A stretch of 64,000 nt of DNA from Avena insularis (Eukaryota; Streptophyta; Magnoliopsida; Poales; Poaceae). The stretch's first letter is position 1. Each line of letters starts with the position of its first letter. The position numbers and the translations under genes are program-made. The notes beneath the pieces were generated by a model. The model was not told the origin of the DNA, ran no database searches, and saw only the letters and a program-made list of their open reading frames with translations. Location: contig CM042694.1 in NCBI GenBank assembly GCA_023614405.1, forward strand, positions 479,047,392-479,111,391, given 5' to 3'. Positions 45,322-56,929 of this stretch are shown here, one piece after another.

Positions 45322-46855
45322 TGCTGGCTCAAAATATATTCGAGCTTGTTGGGAACCCCAAGAGGAAGGTATGATGAGCACAGCAGCAAGTTTTCCCTCA
45401 GTTATGAAACCAAGGTTATTGAACCAGTAGGAGCAAGGAAACAACTCCAAGGCATTGTTTCCAACTTGGAATCCTACACAACCCAACCATAGAACTTTGC
45501 CCCAACTTACAGTGAGGTTTTCAATCTCACCGGTTTTGCTAAAAACAAAGGATTAAACGTATTGTGTGGAAGATAGTAATTACTTGCAGAAAGTAAACAG
45601 TAAATAGTAAACAGATGGTAGATTGATGGTAAAAGACTGCACTGGGGTCCATAGTTCACTAGAGGTGATTCTCCTTAAGATAGATGACATGTTGGGTGAA
45701 CAAATTACAGCGGGGCAGTTGACAGACACCGAGAAAGCATACATGCATATACTAATCATCTTGACTCCTATGCGATTTGATTGGGCATTACAACATTATA
45801 CATAGACCGTAATCCAACTGCTTCTATGACTAATAAACCACCTTCAGGTTATCATCCGAACCCCCTCCAGTATTAAGTTGCAAGAAACAGATAATTGCAT
45901 TAAGCAAAGTGTGTAAAGTAAACAATACGATTGTCCCATGGACAAAGGATTGTTGTTTTCTCCCTAGTAGCAACAACACATCTAGTACCTTAGATATTCC
46001 TGTCACTTCCCCAGATTACTAGAGGCATGAACCCACTATCTAGCATAAATACTCCCTCTTGGAGTTGCTAGCATCTACTTTGCCAAGATAGCTACTAACA
46101 ACGGAAAGCATGCGAGATCACAAATAACATAGATATGATAGAATAATCAATCTGAAATAGCATCTCAATATCCATCGGATCCCCACAAACACAACATGTA
46201 AGATTACAAATAGATGATCTTGATCATGAACGGAGCTCACAAGATCTAAACATGATAGCACAAAGGAGGAGAACCAACCATCTAGCTACTACATGGACCC
46301 GAAGTCCAGGGAAGAACTACTAATTCATCACACCGGAGGCAGTCATGGTGATGAAGAAGGCCTCCAGGGTGATTTCTCCCCTCCGGCAGGGTGTCGGGAA
46401 GAACTTCAGATCCCTCCCAATCTAGGGATGGAGATGGCCGTGGCTACAGACTCTTAGGGTACTTAGGGTTTTCGTCCCGGGAGGATTTTATAGGCGAATG
46501 TGCAAGGTTGATGGAGTACCAGGGGGCCCACACCCCCTGGTGGTGCGCCCCCAGGCTGCGCTGCCACAAGGTGTGGCCGCCCTGGTGCGCCACTTCGTCT
46601 CCCCTCCGGACTCCGTGTTGCTTCGGGTAAAATATTGAATTTGGCTTTTGTCCAATCCAATTCCGAGAATTTTCCTTACTAGCTTTTCTGAAACCAAAAA
46701 TAGTAGAAAACAGGCAACTGACACTATGGCATTTTGTTAATAGTTTAGTTCCAGAAAATGTGTAAAAATACACCAAAGTGTGGACAAAACATAAGAAAGT
46801 AGATACTAAACAAGAATGGAACATCAAAAAGTATAGATATGTTTACGACGTATCA
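45322..46855 (-). repeat. LTR-C of the composite block
   Basis: This is an uninterrupted 1534-base LTR of the same family as LTR-B, from TGCTGGCTCAAA to TACGACGTATCA. It is followed directly by gypsy A sequence (46856). Confidence 0.88.
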
Positions 46856-46948
46856 ATCACCGATTCGACTGGGCATCCAAATTGGACTCACCTACTCTGA
46901 CTTCCAAATGAACACCTGCACCGAGTCGACACTTGCCTCAGGGACTAC
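46856..46948 (+). other. Gypsy A 3' untranslated part, resumed, with polypurine tract
   Basis: This continues the sequence broken at 32761. It ends CAGGGACTAC directly before the 3' LTR, a purine-rich primer region of the kind seen next to such LTRs. Confidence 0.75.
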
Positions 46949-47449
46949 TGATGGGGATATGCCGGATAGGGTATACCCAGCAGTACGTTTTGACTGGACA
47001 AGGGCCTTGCGAGTGGGCCTGCAGGACCGCGACTGCAAAGCAACTAAAAGGAAGCCTCGCGACTAGAAGCTGGAGTCCTAGAAGCGTAGCTGAAGCCTAG
47101 TCGTATTAGGTTAAATCCTCCGAGTACTTGACTGATTCGGTTGTATATATATGTAAACCCTACCGAGGTACCCCCTATATAAGCATCCCTAGGGTTCTCT
47201 TTGTACTCACGTTCCATCATACACCCCTTCCAAGCGACTCGCTGCCTAGCCGCTGAGCTTGCCATCCCTGTAACTCACTCGTAGATAATAAAATCTAGCA
47301 GGAGTAGGTCTTTACCCTACGAGGGGGCTAACCTGGGTAAACTCATGTGTCTCAGCCCTCATATCGCTCCGCAGATGGCCGCCCGCTCTTGCCCTCAATC
47401 CTATCAATCGCTACCCCTGGTAGCGACTGTCGTGGTCATTCCCACGACA
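46949..47449 (+). repeat. Gypsy A 3' LTR
   Basis: It starts TGATGGGGATATGCC, ends CACGACA and matches 25402-25912. It is about ten bases shorter, in part because of a shorter G-run. Confidence 0.92.
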
Positions 47450-50148
47450 ACTATTGTTGGGGCTTGGGCTATGCCGTGACTGAGTGAGCGAGTTATACTG
47501 TTGTTTCTCGCGAGAGTCAGGTAGAGGGGTGAGGTAATGGGCTGTGGGCTGGAAGGACGACTATTTCTTTTCCTTTTCTTAATTCGGTTTCTATTTCTGT
47601 TTTTCCATTTTCCATTTCAATTTGAATTTCCTTAATGATTAAAATATTCAAACTCAGTAAATCAACAAGGGTTCTACATGGTTAATGTAACTAGTTGGTT
47701 TGACATTCCTTTTAAGTATTCTTTACTATTCATGATTATATAAAGGATTATTTTCATTATAAAATATTAATAGGAATTAGGGTTTTAGAGATTACTTGTT
47801 ATATAAAGACATCATGGAACTGATCTTGTTTTCACTTGTAAATTTTAATGGTAATGAATGCTATATATAGAATCTTATTCATACTTAACATCATAAAGGA
47901 TTTATATATACATTATAAGGTGTTAAACCTTGTGGTTCATGATATGGTGATTTGAATTTCATGGTTCTCCATATTTGGCGATTTCTCTTATTCAAATTCT
48001 ACTTGATTTGTAGTGTTTAGGATTGTCATAAAACAATCTTGGTTAAGTCATTATGCCTGAATATCAATCATGAATGAGGAAATGAAAATGTTCATTTCCA
48101 AATAATGGACATGAGTTATGAGAAGGTTTAATAAACTCATATCTATTATGGATATGGATGAATATTAAGAGCTAGGATAAATTGTCTTCATATTTTGTGG
48201 CCATGGATAATAACTCAACTTAGAGTGAGCTATTTGAGATTACTTTCCTAATGTGATCTTGATGGTTTTATGAGACTAGGTTCTTATTAGGGTTTAAGGG
48301 AATAAAATGGGCAAGTCTCTCATCAATACATTCTCTCATCTGGTATTCTACTTATCTCTTAGACACTTCATTTGACTAAGAGATACTATTCATTGGCTAC
48401 CTAAATATAGGAAATGGTTTAACTACCCTCTTGATTCTAGGGTTTTAAACAAAGAGGTAGACATGGGTTTTTTCATGGCTTTATAGGACCTTGTTTAAAG
48501 GTTTCTTAAGAATTCCAATCCTCACACTTCACTAAGCTTGGGTCATAGTTAAGGAATTCCTTTCCTAAATATACTTTATTTAAATCTCTCCTCTGTTTCA
48601 CTAGGATCACTTTTCCCTAAATGAACTAGTCATCTCGCTACACCATAACTATCATCATATGATGACATAGGCATGCCACTTTAATAACTCTCATTCTCCA
48701 TTCTTCTACATATAACTTCTATTTCTTAGCTACCCTTGATGAATCCATCAATGTAACTACTTATAACTCCATCTATTAACTCCTTTTATATTCACCTTGC
48801 AACTACTTCCAAGGCTTGTAAGATTATAGTTCTCTCTATATAGTACATGTGATACCAATCCTTTGGAATGGGTAGGGTGCTACTCCCATAACACAAGTTT
48901 GTTCTTCTATTAGCTTAGTTGAGCTACTATACCTCCTACTACTCCATACAACTACTATTATATAGTTCATCATCCTCTAGCTTGAGTTTTCATGATCAAG
49001 CTAGATGGTTCAACTTACTAAGGCTTTGCCTAAATTTGGTATACTCACAACTCTTCTTCATCATCTAGTCATCTATTCTCAAGTGACTTGAGAATATTGA
49101 CCAGCATCCTTTGATCATACAAAGCTTAGGCTTCTAATTATCTGATCTAGATCTATAATCAACTAAGTAGTAGGCTTGTACTAGTCTCTCTATAGGATTA
49201 GCTTGTTAAGGAAGCTTACTCCATATTTATATCTACTAAGCTTAACAAGATTATCATTGGATACTCTAATACTTCTGGCTTTCTCATAGCTCCATAATCA
49301 GTATCTTAACTCTTAGGTTTAGATGCTTCTTCTAGTTAACTCAAGAGTGAATTAACTCGTCCAACATCAGATGGTTTAATCTCCACTAAGGATCACATTC
49401 CATTGATGATGACACACTCTACCATAACTAGTTCCTTCTTCTTATTAATTTCATTAAGGTCTTTGGAAGGTCAATCTAACAGGTCAAAGCTAAGAGTTAA
49501 TAAGTTCTAGGTTAGGAATTAATCACTCAACATTGATGATCAATTGACAGTAGGACTTGGTTAAATAGGAATGTCATCACTTAATATGATATTAAGGGTA
49601 TATGATGGATGGTCTTGGCTTGACTTCCCTTTCTACTCTATTTGTGATAAGAATTAATGTTTAAGAACTACCATGATACCCATGGTTGGAATATTTATGA
49701 AAAGCATGTATATCAAGGTTTAGTTATTGAGTTACTTTACTTCAGTTATAATCTTTCTTGGTATCTAGGGTTTGTTGTAAATGGTTCCTTGATATAATAT
49801 TTAGAGGATTAAGTATTCATCCTTGAGTTGTTGCATGGAATACCATGTTATGATCTTTAAAAGATCCAGTACTCCTTATTAAGTAGTGTATTGGAACTTA
49901 GTTTTATTACATTTGATCTACCCTTAGATCAAATTACATTACCCAAAGATAAGGTTTTAGCAAAGGTCATATTGAAACTTATCACAATCAACTTGATGAT
50001 CTACTTCAGCTCCACCAAGTTAAGAGAAGCTTCAATCACTTTGACAAGTTTTATTTAAAAGCGCGAAAATTATCCATATTTTCTATGCATGAATGCAATG
50101 CACACATCATCTCAGCTTATTTCTAAGCTCTAATGCTGGGATGTTACA

Positions 50149-51296
50149 CTTCACACATAGAAAAATGCTTCTCACACTTTTGAACCAGCGTGCTGGGGGT
50201 GTGCTTGGTGCTTCCTCTTCGCGGGGTGTGAAATGGAACGACAAGGCAGGTCGACGCACGCGCCACATTGTGGACGAGGGAGAGATCAGCTGGCCGGGGT
50301 GTGCGTGGATGGTGATGAGGAAGTGAAGGAGAGAGAAAACATAATTTATTTTTCTTGCATATGAATAGTAAAGGTCCTAAAATTTTGACAATACGTTAAA
50401 CTTCTTGCTAAGAATCTATATCTTGACATCTTAACAAAATTAGATCAAACTTGAGATACAAGTTAGCGTGATAGATTTCTATTGGATTAATTGTACTTCG
50501 AAGGTAGATGGGTGCATCTTATTTTAGTAAACGATACCGTCGTTGTGAGTTTCCAACTATCGGGAAAGAACATTCTCGATTTTCCCATGTTTTGTGAATT
50601 TTAAAACTTCCTAGCTAACTCTGCTAACTTGAATGAGACTCTATGACAATTCAATCGAAATTTGGTCAAATTTGAACCACAAGTAAATTGTGGGTTGCTT
50701 AGAAGTTTTACGAAAAAGCTTTTTGATGGTTTTTGATGTACTGAATTCCTGGTTAGCTTCAAAAGTTTTTTGGAAAGTTTTAAGAGAAGTCTATCTATCG
50801 CACTTACTTTTATTTAAAATTTGACACGGTCGGTGGGACCGAGTACGGTTTACATCAAAGACCTCGAAAAAGATAAAATTACATAGAGGTCCATAAATTT
50901 AGCACAAAGGGCCCTAAAGTTAACAAGGAAAAGCAATTGGGTCCTTCTCGAGCGAGCAACTGAACCATACCCTTTGCACTACTGTACTAGCTTAACACAC
51001 ACAAAAACACTCCTCACACTTTTGAACCAGCGTGATGGGGTGTGGAAAAAAATACACCCAACCCTGTGACTCCATGTCATCCAGCAAGTTTGATTCCGTA
51101 AAATTCCTCCGTAAGTGTAGCATTACTCATGTGCTTGGTGCTTTCCCTTCGCAGGGTGTGAAATGTAACGACAAGGCAGGTCAACCCACATGGGAAGCTC
51201 CACGTTGTGGACAAGGAAGTGATCAGCTAGCCGGGGTGTGTGGATGGTGATGAGTAGGAGTACTACTAACTATACCCTGTACATCATGTCAAGAAC
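50149..51296. other. Flanking DNA with a diverged duplication
   Basis: No gene is recognised. About 175 bases at 50150-50325 recur in longer form at 51000-51255. Shared phrases are CTCACACTTTTGAACCAGCGTG, TGTGCTTGGTGCTT, AACGACAAGGCAGGTC and GGTGTGTGGATGGTGATGAG. The second copy has about 80 extra bases (about 51045-51130). The 50326-50999 stretch between them is AT-rich and I see nothing in it. Confidence 0.6.
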
Positions 51297-51376
51297 CGCG
51301 GAGACCCAACATACCACTGCATGATGTAGTACACTATAGTCATTGACATAAAACCAATGCAAACACCGTTCACTAG
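51297..51376 (-). repeat. 80-bp scrap of an E1-type LTR
   Basis: This matches the start of the E1 LTR at 20935-21014 (GACCCA-CATACCACT, then GATGTAGTACACTATAGTCATTGA). The terminal TG reads CG. It is cut by the start of gypsy B. No primer binding site precedes it, so only the LTR end survives. Confidence 0.75.
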
Positions 51377-51854
51377 TGACGAGGGGTTAACTCATCAATG
51401 CCCATCATTGATGGACTTAGGTTCGAGGATGTAGGGAGTACTGGAGGCATCGATCGGCTAGCAAACAAGCACACAGGTGAGACAAGGTTTACCTAGGTGC
51501 AAGACTCGTAGAGGACCCAACTCCTGCTTGTCTTCTCTTGGAAATATCGAGGAGTCAAAAGTTATAGGGGTGCGTAGATGCAATCTAACGATGGTGTGGA
51601 AACTAGGGTTGCGAATATCCTCCTCACTGCCCCCTCCCAGCCTTTATATAGATAGGCTAGGTCTCGGGATAGAAGGCTGAGTTGGTTACATATTACAGTT
51701 TTCCCTTTAAACTTATGTATTGTACTTTGCCATGTTCTACAAGGAGTCGAAGTGTCCTAGGGCACCCAAATCTCGGCTGGGCCCTAGCAACGTCATGCGC
51801 TTCTTCTGAGCTGGACCATATATGCTGATCATGAGTACCTATAGGGTATGCCCA
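51377..51854 (-). repeat. Gypsy B 3' LTR
   Basis: On the minus strand it starts TGGGCATACCC and ends CCCCTCGTCA. A TATA-like CTATATAAAGG is visible in the minus orientation (about 51648). The next bases inward (CAGGGGCTACTAACG, minus) resemble the primer region found next to such LTRs. Confidence 0.7.
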
Positions 51855-52720
51855 CGTTAGTAGCCCCTGAGTGTCCGGTTGAATCGCAGATTCAAGTGGA
51901 GACTATGAAGCCTTCGAGTGCATATCTGGACATGCTTTAGGGTGCTTTAGTTTATGTCATAGGGATTGTCAATATACGTGCCTAATTCATTCGATGGAGT
52001 GGGGTCAGTTAACTGCCTTAGGGCAAAACAATGCAATCTACTCAAACTCGAGTCCCTGGACTCGAATTCAGAAAAATGCTGGCGTAATTCGACTCATGTT
52101 GCGGTGGTCTTACAGAATCAAATTCCAGTATATAAGTGTGAGCACTCGATGTGTCCGTCAAGGATTATTTCATAATACCTGAAGGCACGGATTATTTCTG
52201 CTAGAGCGCAGCATGTGTGTTGCCAGGCCTTTTTCAGGTCTTACCTTCACGCTGCGAGCGTGGCATCCGAATTTTTGTCATCGCGGAGATGATTTGGGTG
52301 GTCCAGGAGACACAGTCTCCTTGCAGGGAAAATATGAGGTAGAGTTGCCAATGTTTTCGAGTGTGGACATAGTCAACACATATTTAGTAAAAGAAAATCA
52401 TATGGTGTGCGGCCAGCTCCCTATGGGAGTAGTCCCCGAGTGCCTATTCGAGTCATAGACTCGAGTAGGGACTTTGAATGTTTTCGACTACTATCGTCTT
52501 TTGCTTGTTTCAGCCGAATATGCTTTCAGTGCTCCCTATGGGAGTAGCCCCCGAGTCCACAATCGAATCGTTGATTCGAATGAGGGGTTTAAGTGCGATT
52601 ACCTTGTCGAAATGTTTCTGTGTCCATAAAGTTTTCGGGTGTACGTCTAGCGCTCCTATTTAGGAGTACCCCAAGTTCTTAGTCGAGTCATAGAGTCGAG
52701 TGAGGACTAGATTAGTCAAA
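51855..52720. repeat. Degenerate tandem repeats, each with a palindrome
   Basis: Units begin with GGAGTAGCCCCCGAGT or a variant near 51857, 52427, 52541 and 52662. The last three are spaced by about 115-120 bases. Each is followed by an inverted repeat, such as TTCGAGTCATAGACTCGAGT (52447-52466), TCGAATCGTTGATTCGA (52563-52579) and TGAATCGCAGATTCA (51880-51894). No reading frame explains them. Confidence 0.75.
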
Positions 52721-53171
52721 AGATGCTCCTGCTGGAGTGAGTGACGTCAGTGCTGACGATGAGATGACCTCGTTTACCCGCATGAGCGATTTTGACAGGA
52801 CGTGGAAAAGGTGGGACCCCACTTCTAACTTGGATTTGACCAGGCATGCATAATCTTCGGTGTTAATTGTGTCTCCTCGATTCTCGCGCGTAATAGGGAA
52901 AGTGTGACGACGGTTCACCGTTTTCATCGCCACGCGTCCACCTTGATTTGCGCCACGCGTCTAGTTGATGTGCCTCTATCCGTTGGATTGCATCTGTTCT
53001 AGGGTTAAGTAGGGGTTGCTGTGTGGTAAATTTCCCCACAACTCATCTTCTGCCTTACGCGCTGCCTACATTGCTCCCCACTGCTATTCCACTGCTTGCG
53101 CCTCCATTGCTGCGTTGGACGGCGTCAAAACCTTCCTGGGCTACTTTCTGTGCTCCCACCGCAAGTGAAAG

Positions 53172-55912
53172 ATGGGGAAGAAGAAGGGCGCTTCCACCGT
53201 TGGATCTGCAGCCACCACTATTGCGGCCAAGAAGAAGGGCACCGCCCCTACGGGCTCCAGTACTGCTGCTGCAACTGGCAAGAAGAAGGGCGCGAGCATG
53301 CGCGTCACCAATGGATTATGGCGGCAGTCCACCATAAAGGAGTCGGAGCTCTTCAACTGGCACCAGGATGGCAATCTTCTGGCCAATGAAGCTGATTGCC
53401 AAATGCCCAGTGACGAGGTAATCCCCGATCCCCCTTCCGGATCTCGGGTGATGTTTCTCGCTTTTATCTTTCAGGGCCTCTCTCTCCCTCTCCACAAGTT
53501 TGTGCGAGGGATACTCTACTTCTACGGGCTCCAGCTCCATCAGCTGACCCCAATTCCATTCTCCACATTGCCTGCTACATCACACTTTGCGAGTGTTGGC
53601 TCGGAATCGAGCCACACTTTGCACTTTTCAAAAAGCTCTTCAAATTGAAGTGGCAAACAAGCTCTGGATCGGTAGTCTATGACATAGGAGGCTGCGAGAT
53701 TTATGTGGACCCCAATGTCCAATACTTCTCTCTCAAAATTGCTGAATCCATCCAAGGATGGAGGGAGAAATGGTTCTACATCCACGACCAGAAGGCTGAT
53801 GGTGAACTCTATGGACTCGCACCTTTCGATCCAAAGGTAGAGTGCAAAAGGAGGAGGTCATGGAAGAGCACGGTGATGCTCGGCAAAGCCGAAGAAACTA
53901 AGGTTTTTTACAAGCGGGTCTACGACCTTCAACTCATTCAAGGGAAGGAAGTGGCCGGTGCAGACCTCATTTGTACCTGGATGCATCGTCGAGTGCAGCC
54001 GCTACAACCTAGGGCGCATCCGATGTGCTGCTGGTTCGGTGTTGAAGACGTCACTCGCATCTCCCGGGAAGATATTTCTTTGGGTGAAGTAGACAGGAGG
54101 TTCCGGATCCTAAATAAGTTCACAACCAAGGATAAATTCCCTGGTGTCTCACCCATGCCTCCGTTCTGTGCGAGTCACCGTCCGCCTGAGGTAGCCTTTT
54201 TTCTTTATCTCTTCTTGTTTTTCGATTGCCTGCTAGGCTTTCCTTATACTGACGCAGCCTCTTGTGCTAGGACTGGAAAGTGGCTACTGATCCGCCTCCT
54301 TTGCCGGAGGGAGTAATCCCTTGCGAAACGGAGGAGGAGGAACAGTCGGGATCCACCGTCCCTGTCGTTGAAGAGCAGGAAGCCCCTGAGTTCAGCAAGG
54401 ATGGGACTCGCAAGCGTTCCTGAAGCAAAGACTCGGGCGCTTCTTTGCCGGAGACGCTAGATAGTCCTACGAATGAGGTGGAGGCCCCAATCCCCGCGGT
54501 GCCCATGTGTGTCATGGTTCCTCCTCCACGAAAGAAGCTAAGGACACTTAAGGAGGCGTCCGAGGACTCCTTTAACCTTTAAGATTTTGATGGGCAAGAT
54601 TTGTACTTCTGTTGATTTGACCCTATGTCCTGAAGTATTTTTTTATTTTTATTTTGTGCAATTTGATGTAGCAAAACTGCATCGTCATCGTCTGATGATT
54701 GCTTGTTCATGAAGGAGAGTGGAGTCGCAGACTCCAAGGGTAAGGATGTTGATGAACGTTTGTGCTCCCCCTAGGTGGCGGCCACCTTCGGTGCCAACTC
54801 TTCGAGTTCCGCCCACGCAGGGAGCACCAGATGGTTGCCTGGGCATCCTCACAGAAGGAGACTTCAGAGTCCCTGGAGGAGCATGTAAGTTTTATTGACT
54901 ATGTTAGTTGAAATTAGGTTGGTGCTAATGCGTTTCTTTTTGCAGCCTGTCCTGAAGGAATCAATTTGCCTCGTCGAACAGATTACATCCTTGGGCCGTT
55001 AGCATGCCTTGCTAGAGACCTAGCATCACGCATTCGAAGATGAGATTGCAATCTTTATCTCTGTATTGTTGGTACAGGAAATCGTCGAGCTTAAGTTTTT
55101 CTATCATCCTTTGTAGGTGAGAACAATGAACTCCTTCGTCGCGTCAGTTCCCTCTAGAAGGGTCTTGCCGTGGTGGAGAAGAAATGTGACAAGGAACTCG
55201 AAGCCTTTGAACACTCAGTCCAGGAGTCGAAGACACGCGAGGAGGACCTGCTTACCGCTGCAGCTGACAGGGAGAAGGTGTTCGTGAATCAGCTTCTCTT
55301 TGTTGCTAAGGCACTCTTGGGTATGATGCTGCGTCATTTTTTTGCCCTACGTTTTCCTGTGTTTGGTGGTGATCATCTATGTCTTCTGTAGATGTTGCTA
55401 GTGTGAGCTTCGACGCTCAAACTCTCGCTCGCTAGGATGCTTTGGCCGGTGCTATAGCTGTAGTCGAAGACCGCAGCGTCTCCGTCAAGGATTCCCTTCA
55501 AAAGGCCAAGGGTGCGCTTGGGCGTCTTCGAGAGGAGATGGTCCCCAAGGCCGAGCTTATCAAAGATCTTGATGGGTTGGTGGAGTCCTTCACCGGAGGC
55601 ATTCCCACGGAGTTCAAGAATGCGTAGAAGGGGGTCGAAGCTACCATGGGACTTGCGATGGCACAAGCCCATGGTGTTAATCTGAACCCTAGCAAGGACT
55701 CCATGACGATGTCGGTTGCTGCAGATGGCTAGTAGGTTGTTATTGCTCCCATTGCAACTAGTTGTCACAAATATGGGCCTCGGCTCATTGAGACACTCGC
55801 AAAGTACTCGGCAGAGCTGAAGCGGTCGAAGACAGCGAAAGCCACGGCATCAGAGGCTGTAACCGAGAAGGATGTGGGATCGGAGGCTGCCACTGACTTG
55901 ATGAAGCCCTGA
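53172..55912 (+). pseudogene. Antisense multi-exon gene of gypsy B (putative gypsy-type transposon protein)
   Basis: The ATG at 53172 opens a lysine-rich start with three KKKG blocks. It is followed by the 'putative gypsy type transposon' domain (VRGILYFYGLQLHQLTP, and after a single-base frame change near 53552, the part ending KIAESIQGWREKWFYI). A clear intron lies at 54191-54270 (GT...AG), after which WKVATDPPPLPEGV continues. Later exons, bounded by GTAAGT near 54890, a TTTTTGCAG acceptor near 54945, a TGTAG acceptor near 55118 and another near 55391, give a coiled-coil part (EKKCDKELEAFEHSVQE) and a C-terminal domain. The natural stop is a TGA at about 55910 after TDLMKP. Several TAG stops and the frame change make it a pseudogene. 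Function is unknown. Confidence 0.7.
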
Positions 55913-56069
55913 GTTCCAATGCGTAGTTGTAGGCTGTCCCTTTGTCATCCTTTTGTAATATTCTAGCTTCTCCAGACTTCTTTGACCTACGTTTGTGCTT
56001 GTGGGCGTGCCCCTTTAAAACTTGCTAACTGTCGTGGTGGTGTCATGGCAGATGCCATGGATAGGCTAA

Positions 56070-56852
56070 TGGTGGGGACTAATATGCGCTAGGGGAATCC
56101 AGGGAGGGATAGTAGAGTGATTCTCTGCATAGAAACTTTGTATTGATGTTCAATCTCCGAGATTACAAGTGCTCCTCGAGCTGTATTGACAAGAGGAGGA
56201 AGAAGAAACTCTCTTACTCTTGCCTACCAACTAGCCCCAAGAACCCTGGATCCACTAGAGCTCAACTAACAAGAATTCTCCTTGCTCTGTATCCAAAAAA
56301 AACCCAACCCCCTTACCAGAACCCCAACCCCCCTTATATAGAGGTGGTTCGGTCCTGGCCTAGGGCATACGTGGAGGCATATTCCTAAGAATATGCCCCC
56401 TCCCAAAGTAGTAACCCGACAGGGGTGCTTTTCCCCCGCGTCACACTTGCTTTAGCGACGTAGCCTCTGCAGCGCCCGCGTCAGCCGACGTTAGCGTCGT
56501 CACCCTTGTCGGCCACGATCCGGTGGTCCTTCCCTTGCTTTATTCGCTTATCCAGTATGCACCGGACCTTCTTTTTGACCAGAGAGATTCCTTCCTTCTC
56601 CTAGAAGCCAAGCGAGGATCCGGATCACAGTTGATCCGGCCACACCTGTTCCTGCATATAAGCTAGACAAGTATCTTCGACTTACTCCTTGAGTCGGACG
56701 AGACAATGTTAGGCGACCCCCTGGTCCGGGTTACTCCGTGATCCGGCCTGCCTTGAGATGACTCGGCCAGCATCCGCTTTGACCTTGTCGAACCTCGGCT
56801 AACTCGACCCTTATACCCCGGAGTGACCCTACCCGGGGTTATCCCCCCAACA
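56070..56852 (-). repeat. Solo LTR between the two antisense gene copies
   Basis: On the minus strand it starts TGTTGGGGGGAT and ends CCCCACCA. A TATA-like CTATATAAGG lies near 56340. CTAA is found on both sides (56066-56069 and 56853-56856), a partial target duplication. No internal region or second LTR is near, so it is most likely a solo LTR left by recombination. It does not match the other LTRs here. The left edge could be a few bases off. Confidence 0.6.
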
Positions 56853-56929
56853 CTAAACTCGATGCTTTTCTTTTTTGTGTTATTTTGAATGGTTGGTCTT
56901 ATCCGTCTATTCCTCTGCTTGGATAGGAT

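Larger units (their letters stand above)
32762..46855 (-). mobile_element. Composite non-autonomous gypsy block: three LTRs, two internal regions
   Basis: The order is LTR-A (32762-34240), internal A (34241-38296), LTR-B (38308-41235), internal B (41236-45310), LTR-C (45322-46855). Internals A and B match along their whole length and each ends in a primer-binding-type site facing LTR-B or LTR-C. This sets the orientation as minus. LTR-B and LTR-C are the same family. LTR-A differs except near its right end. The five bases outside the block do not match (CCCTG on the left, ATCAC on the right), so it did not arrive as one simple insertion. Unequal recombination between related elements is the likely origin. 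There is no pol. Confidence 0.8.
25402..47449 (+). mobile_element. Gypsy A: Tat-type Ty3-gypsy element nested in the E1 LTR
   Basis: Matching LTRs lie at 25402-25912 and 46949-47449. The order between them is primer binding site, gag, protease, RT, RNase H, integrase, then a long 3' untranslated part. RT before integrase is gypsy order. An RNase H of the second type with HFDGS, EYEAL and GDSGLV, and a D-G-G protease, suggest the Tat lineage, and no chromodomain is visible. The flanks give ACTGC (25397-25401) and ACTAT (47450-47454), which is only a partial 5-bp duplication. The composite block 32762-46855 sits in its 3' untranslated part. Many in-frame TAG stops show that it is dead. Confidence 0.9.
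20935..50148 (-). repeat. E1 5' LTR, very long, split by gypsy A
   Basis: Read on the minus strand it starts TGTAACATCCCAGC at 50148 and ends GGGTCACCGCA at 20935, next to the primer binding site. These ends are typical of a group of grass LTRs. Gypsy A (25402-47449) sits inside it. Without gypsy A the LTR is about 7.2 kb, or about 6.6 kb if the small insertion at 23841-24404 is also removed. Composition is AT-rich at both ends with a GC-rich block at about 24550-25400. No coding domain is seen. That one LTR spans both sides of gypsy A is inferred from the matched terminal sequences and orientation, because the partner LTR is not available. Confidence 0.65.

Noticed and set aside
47450..50148. 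Possible separate repeat or gene in the AT-rich stretch after gypsy A
   Set aside because: No frame of note and no terminal structure of its own. Its right end is the TGTAACATCCC start of the E1 LTR, so it was assigned to that LTR.
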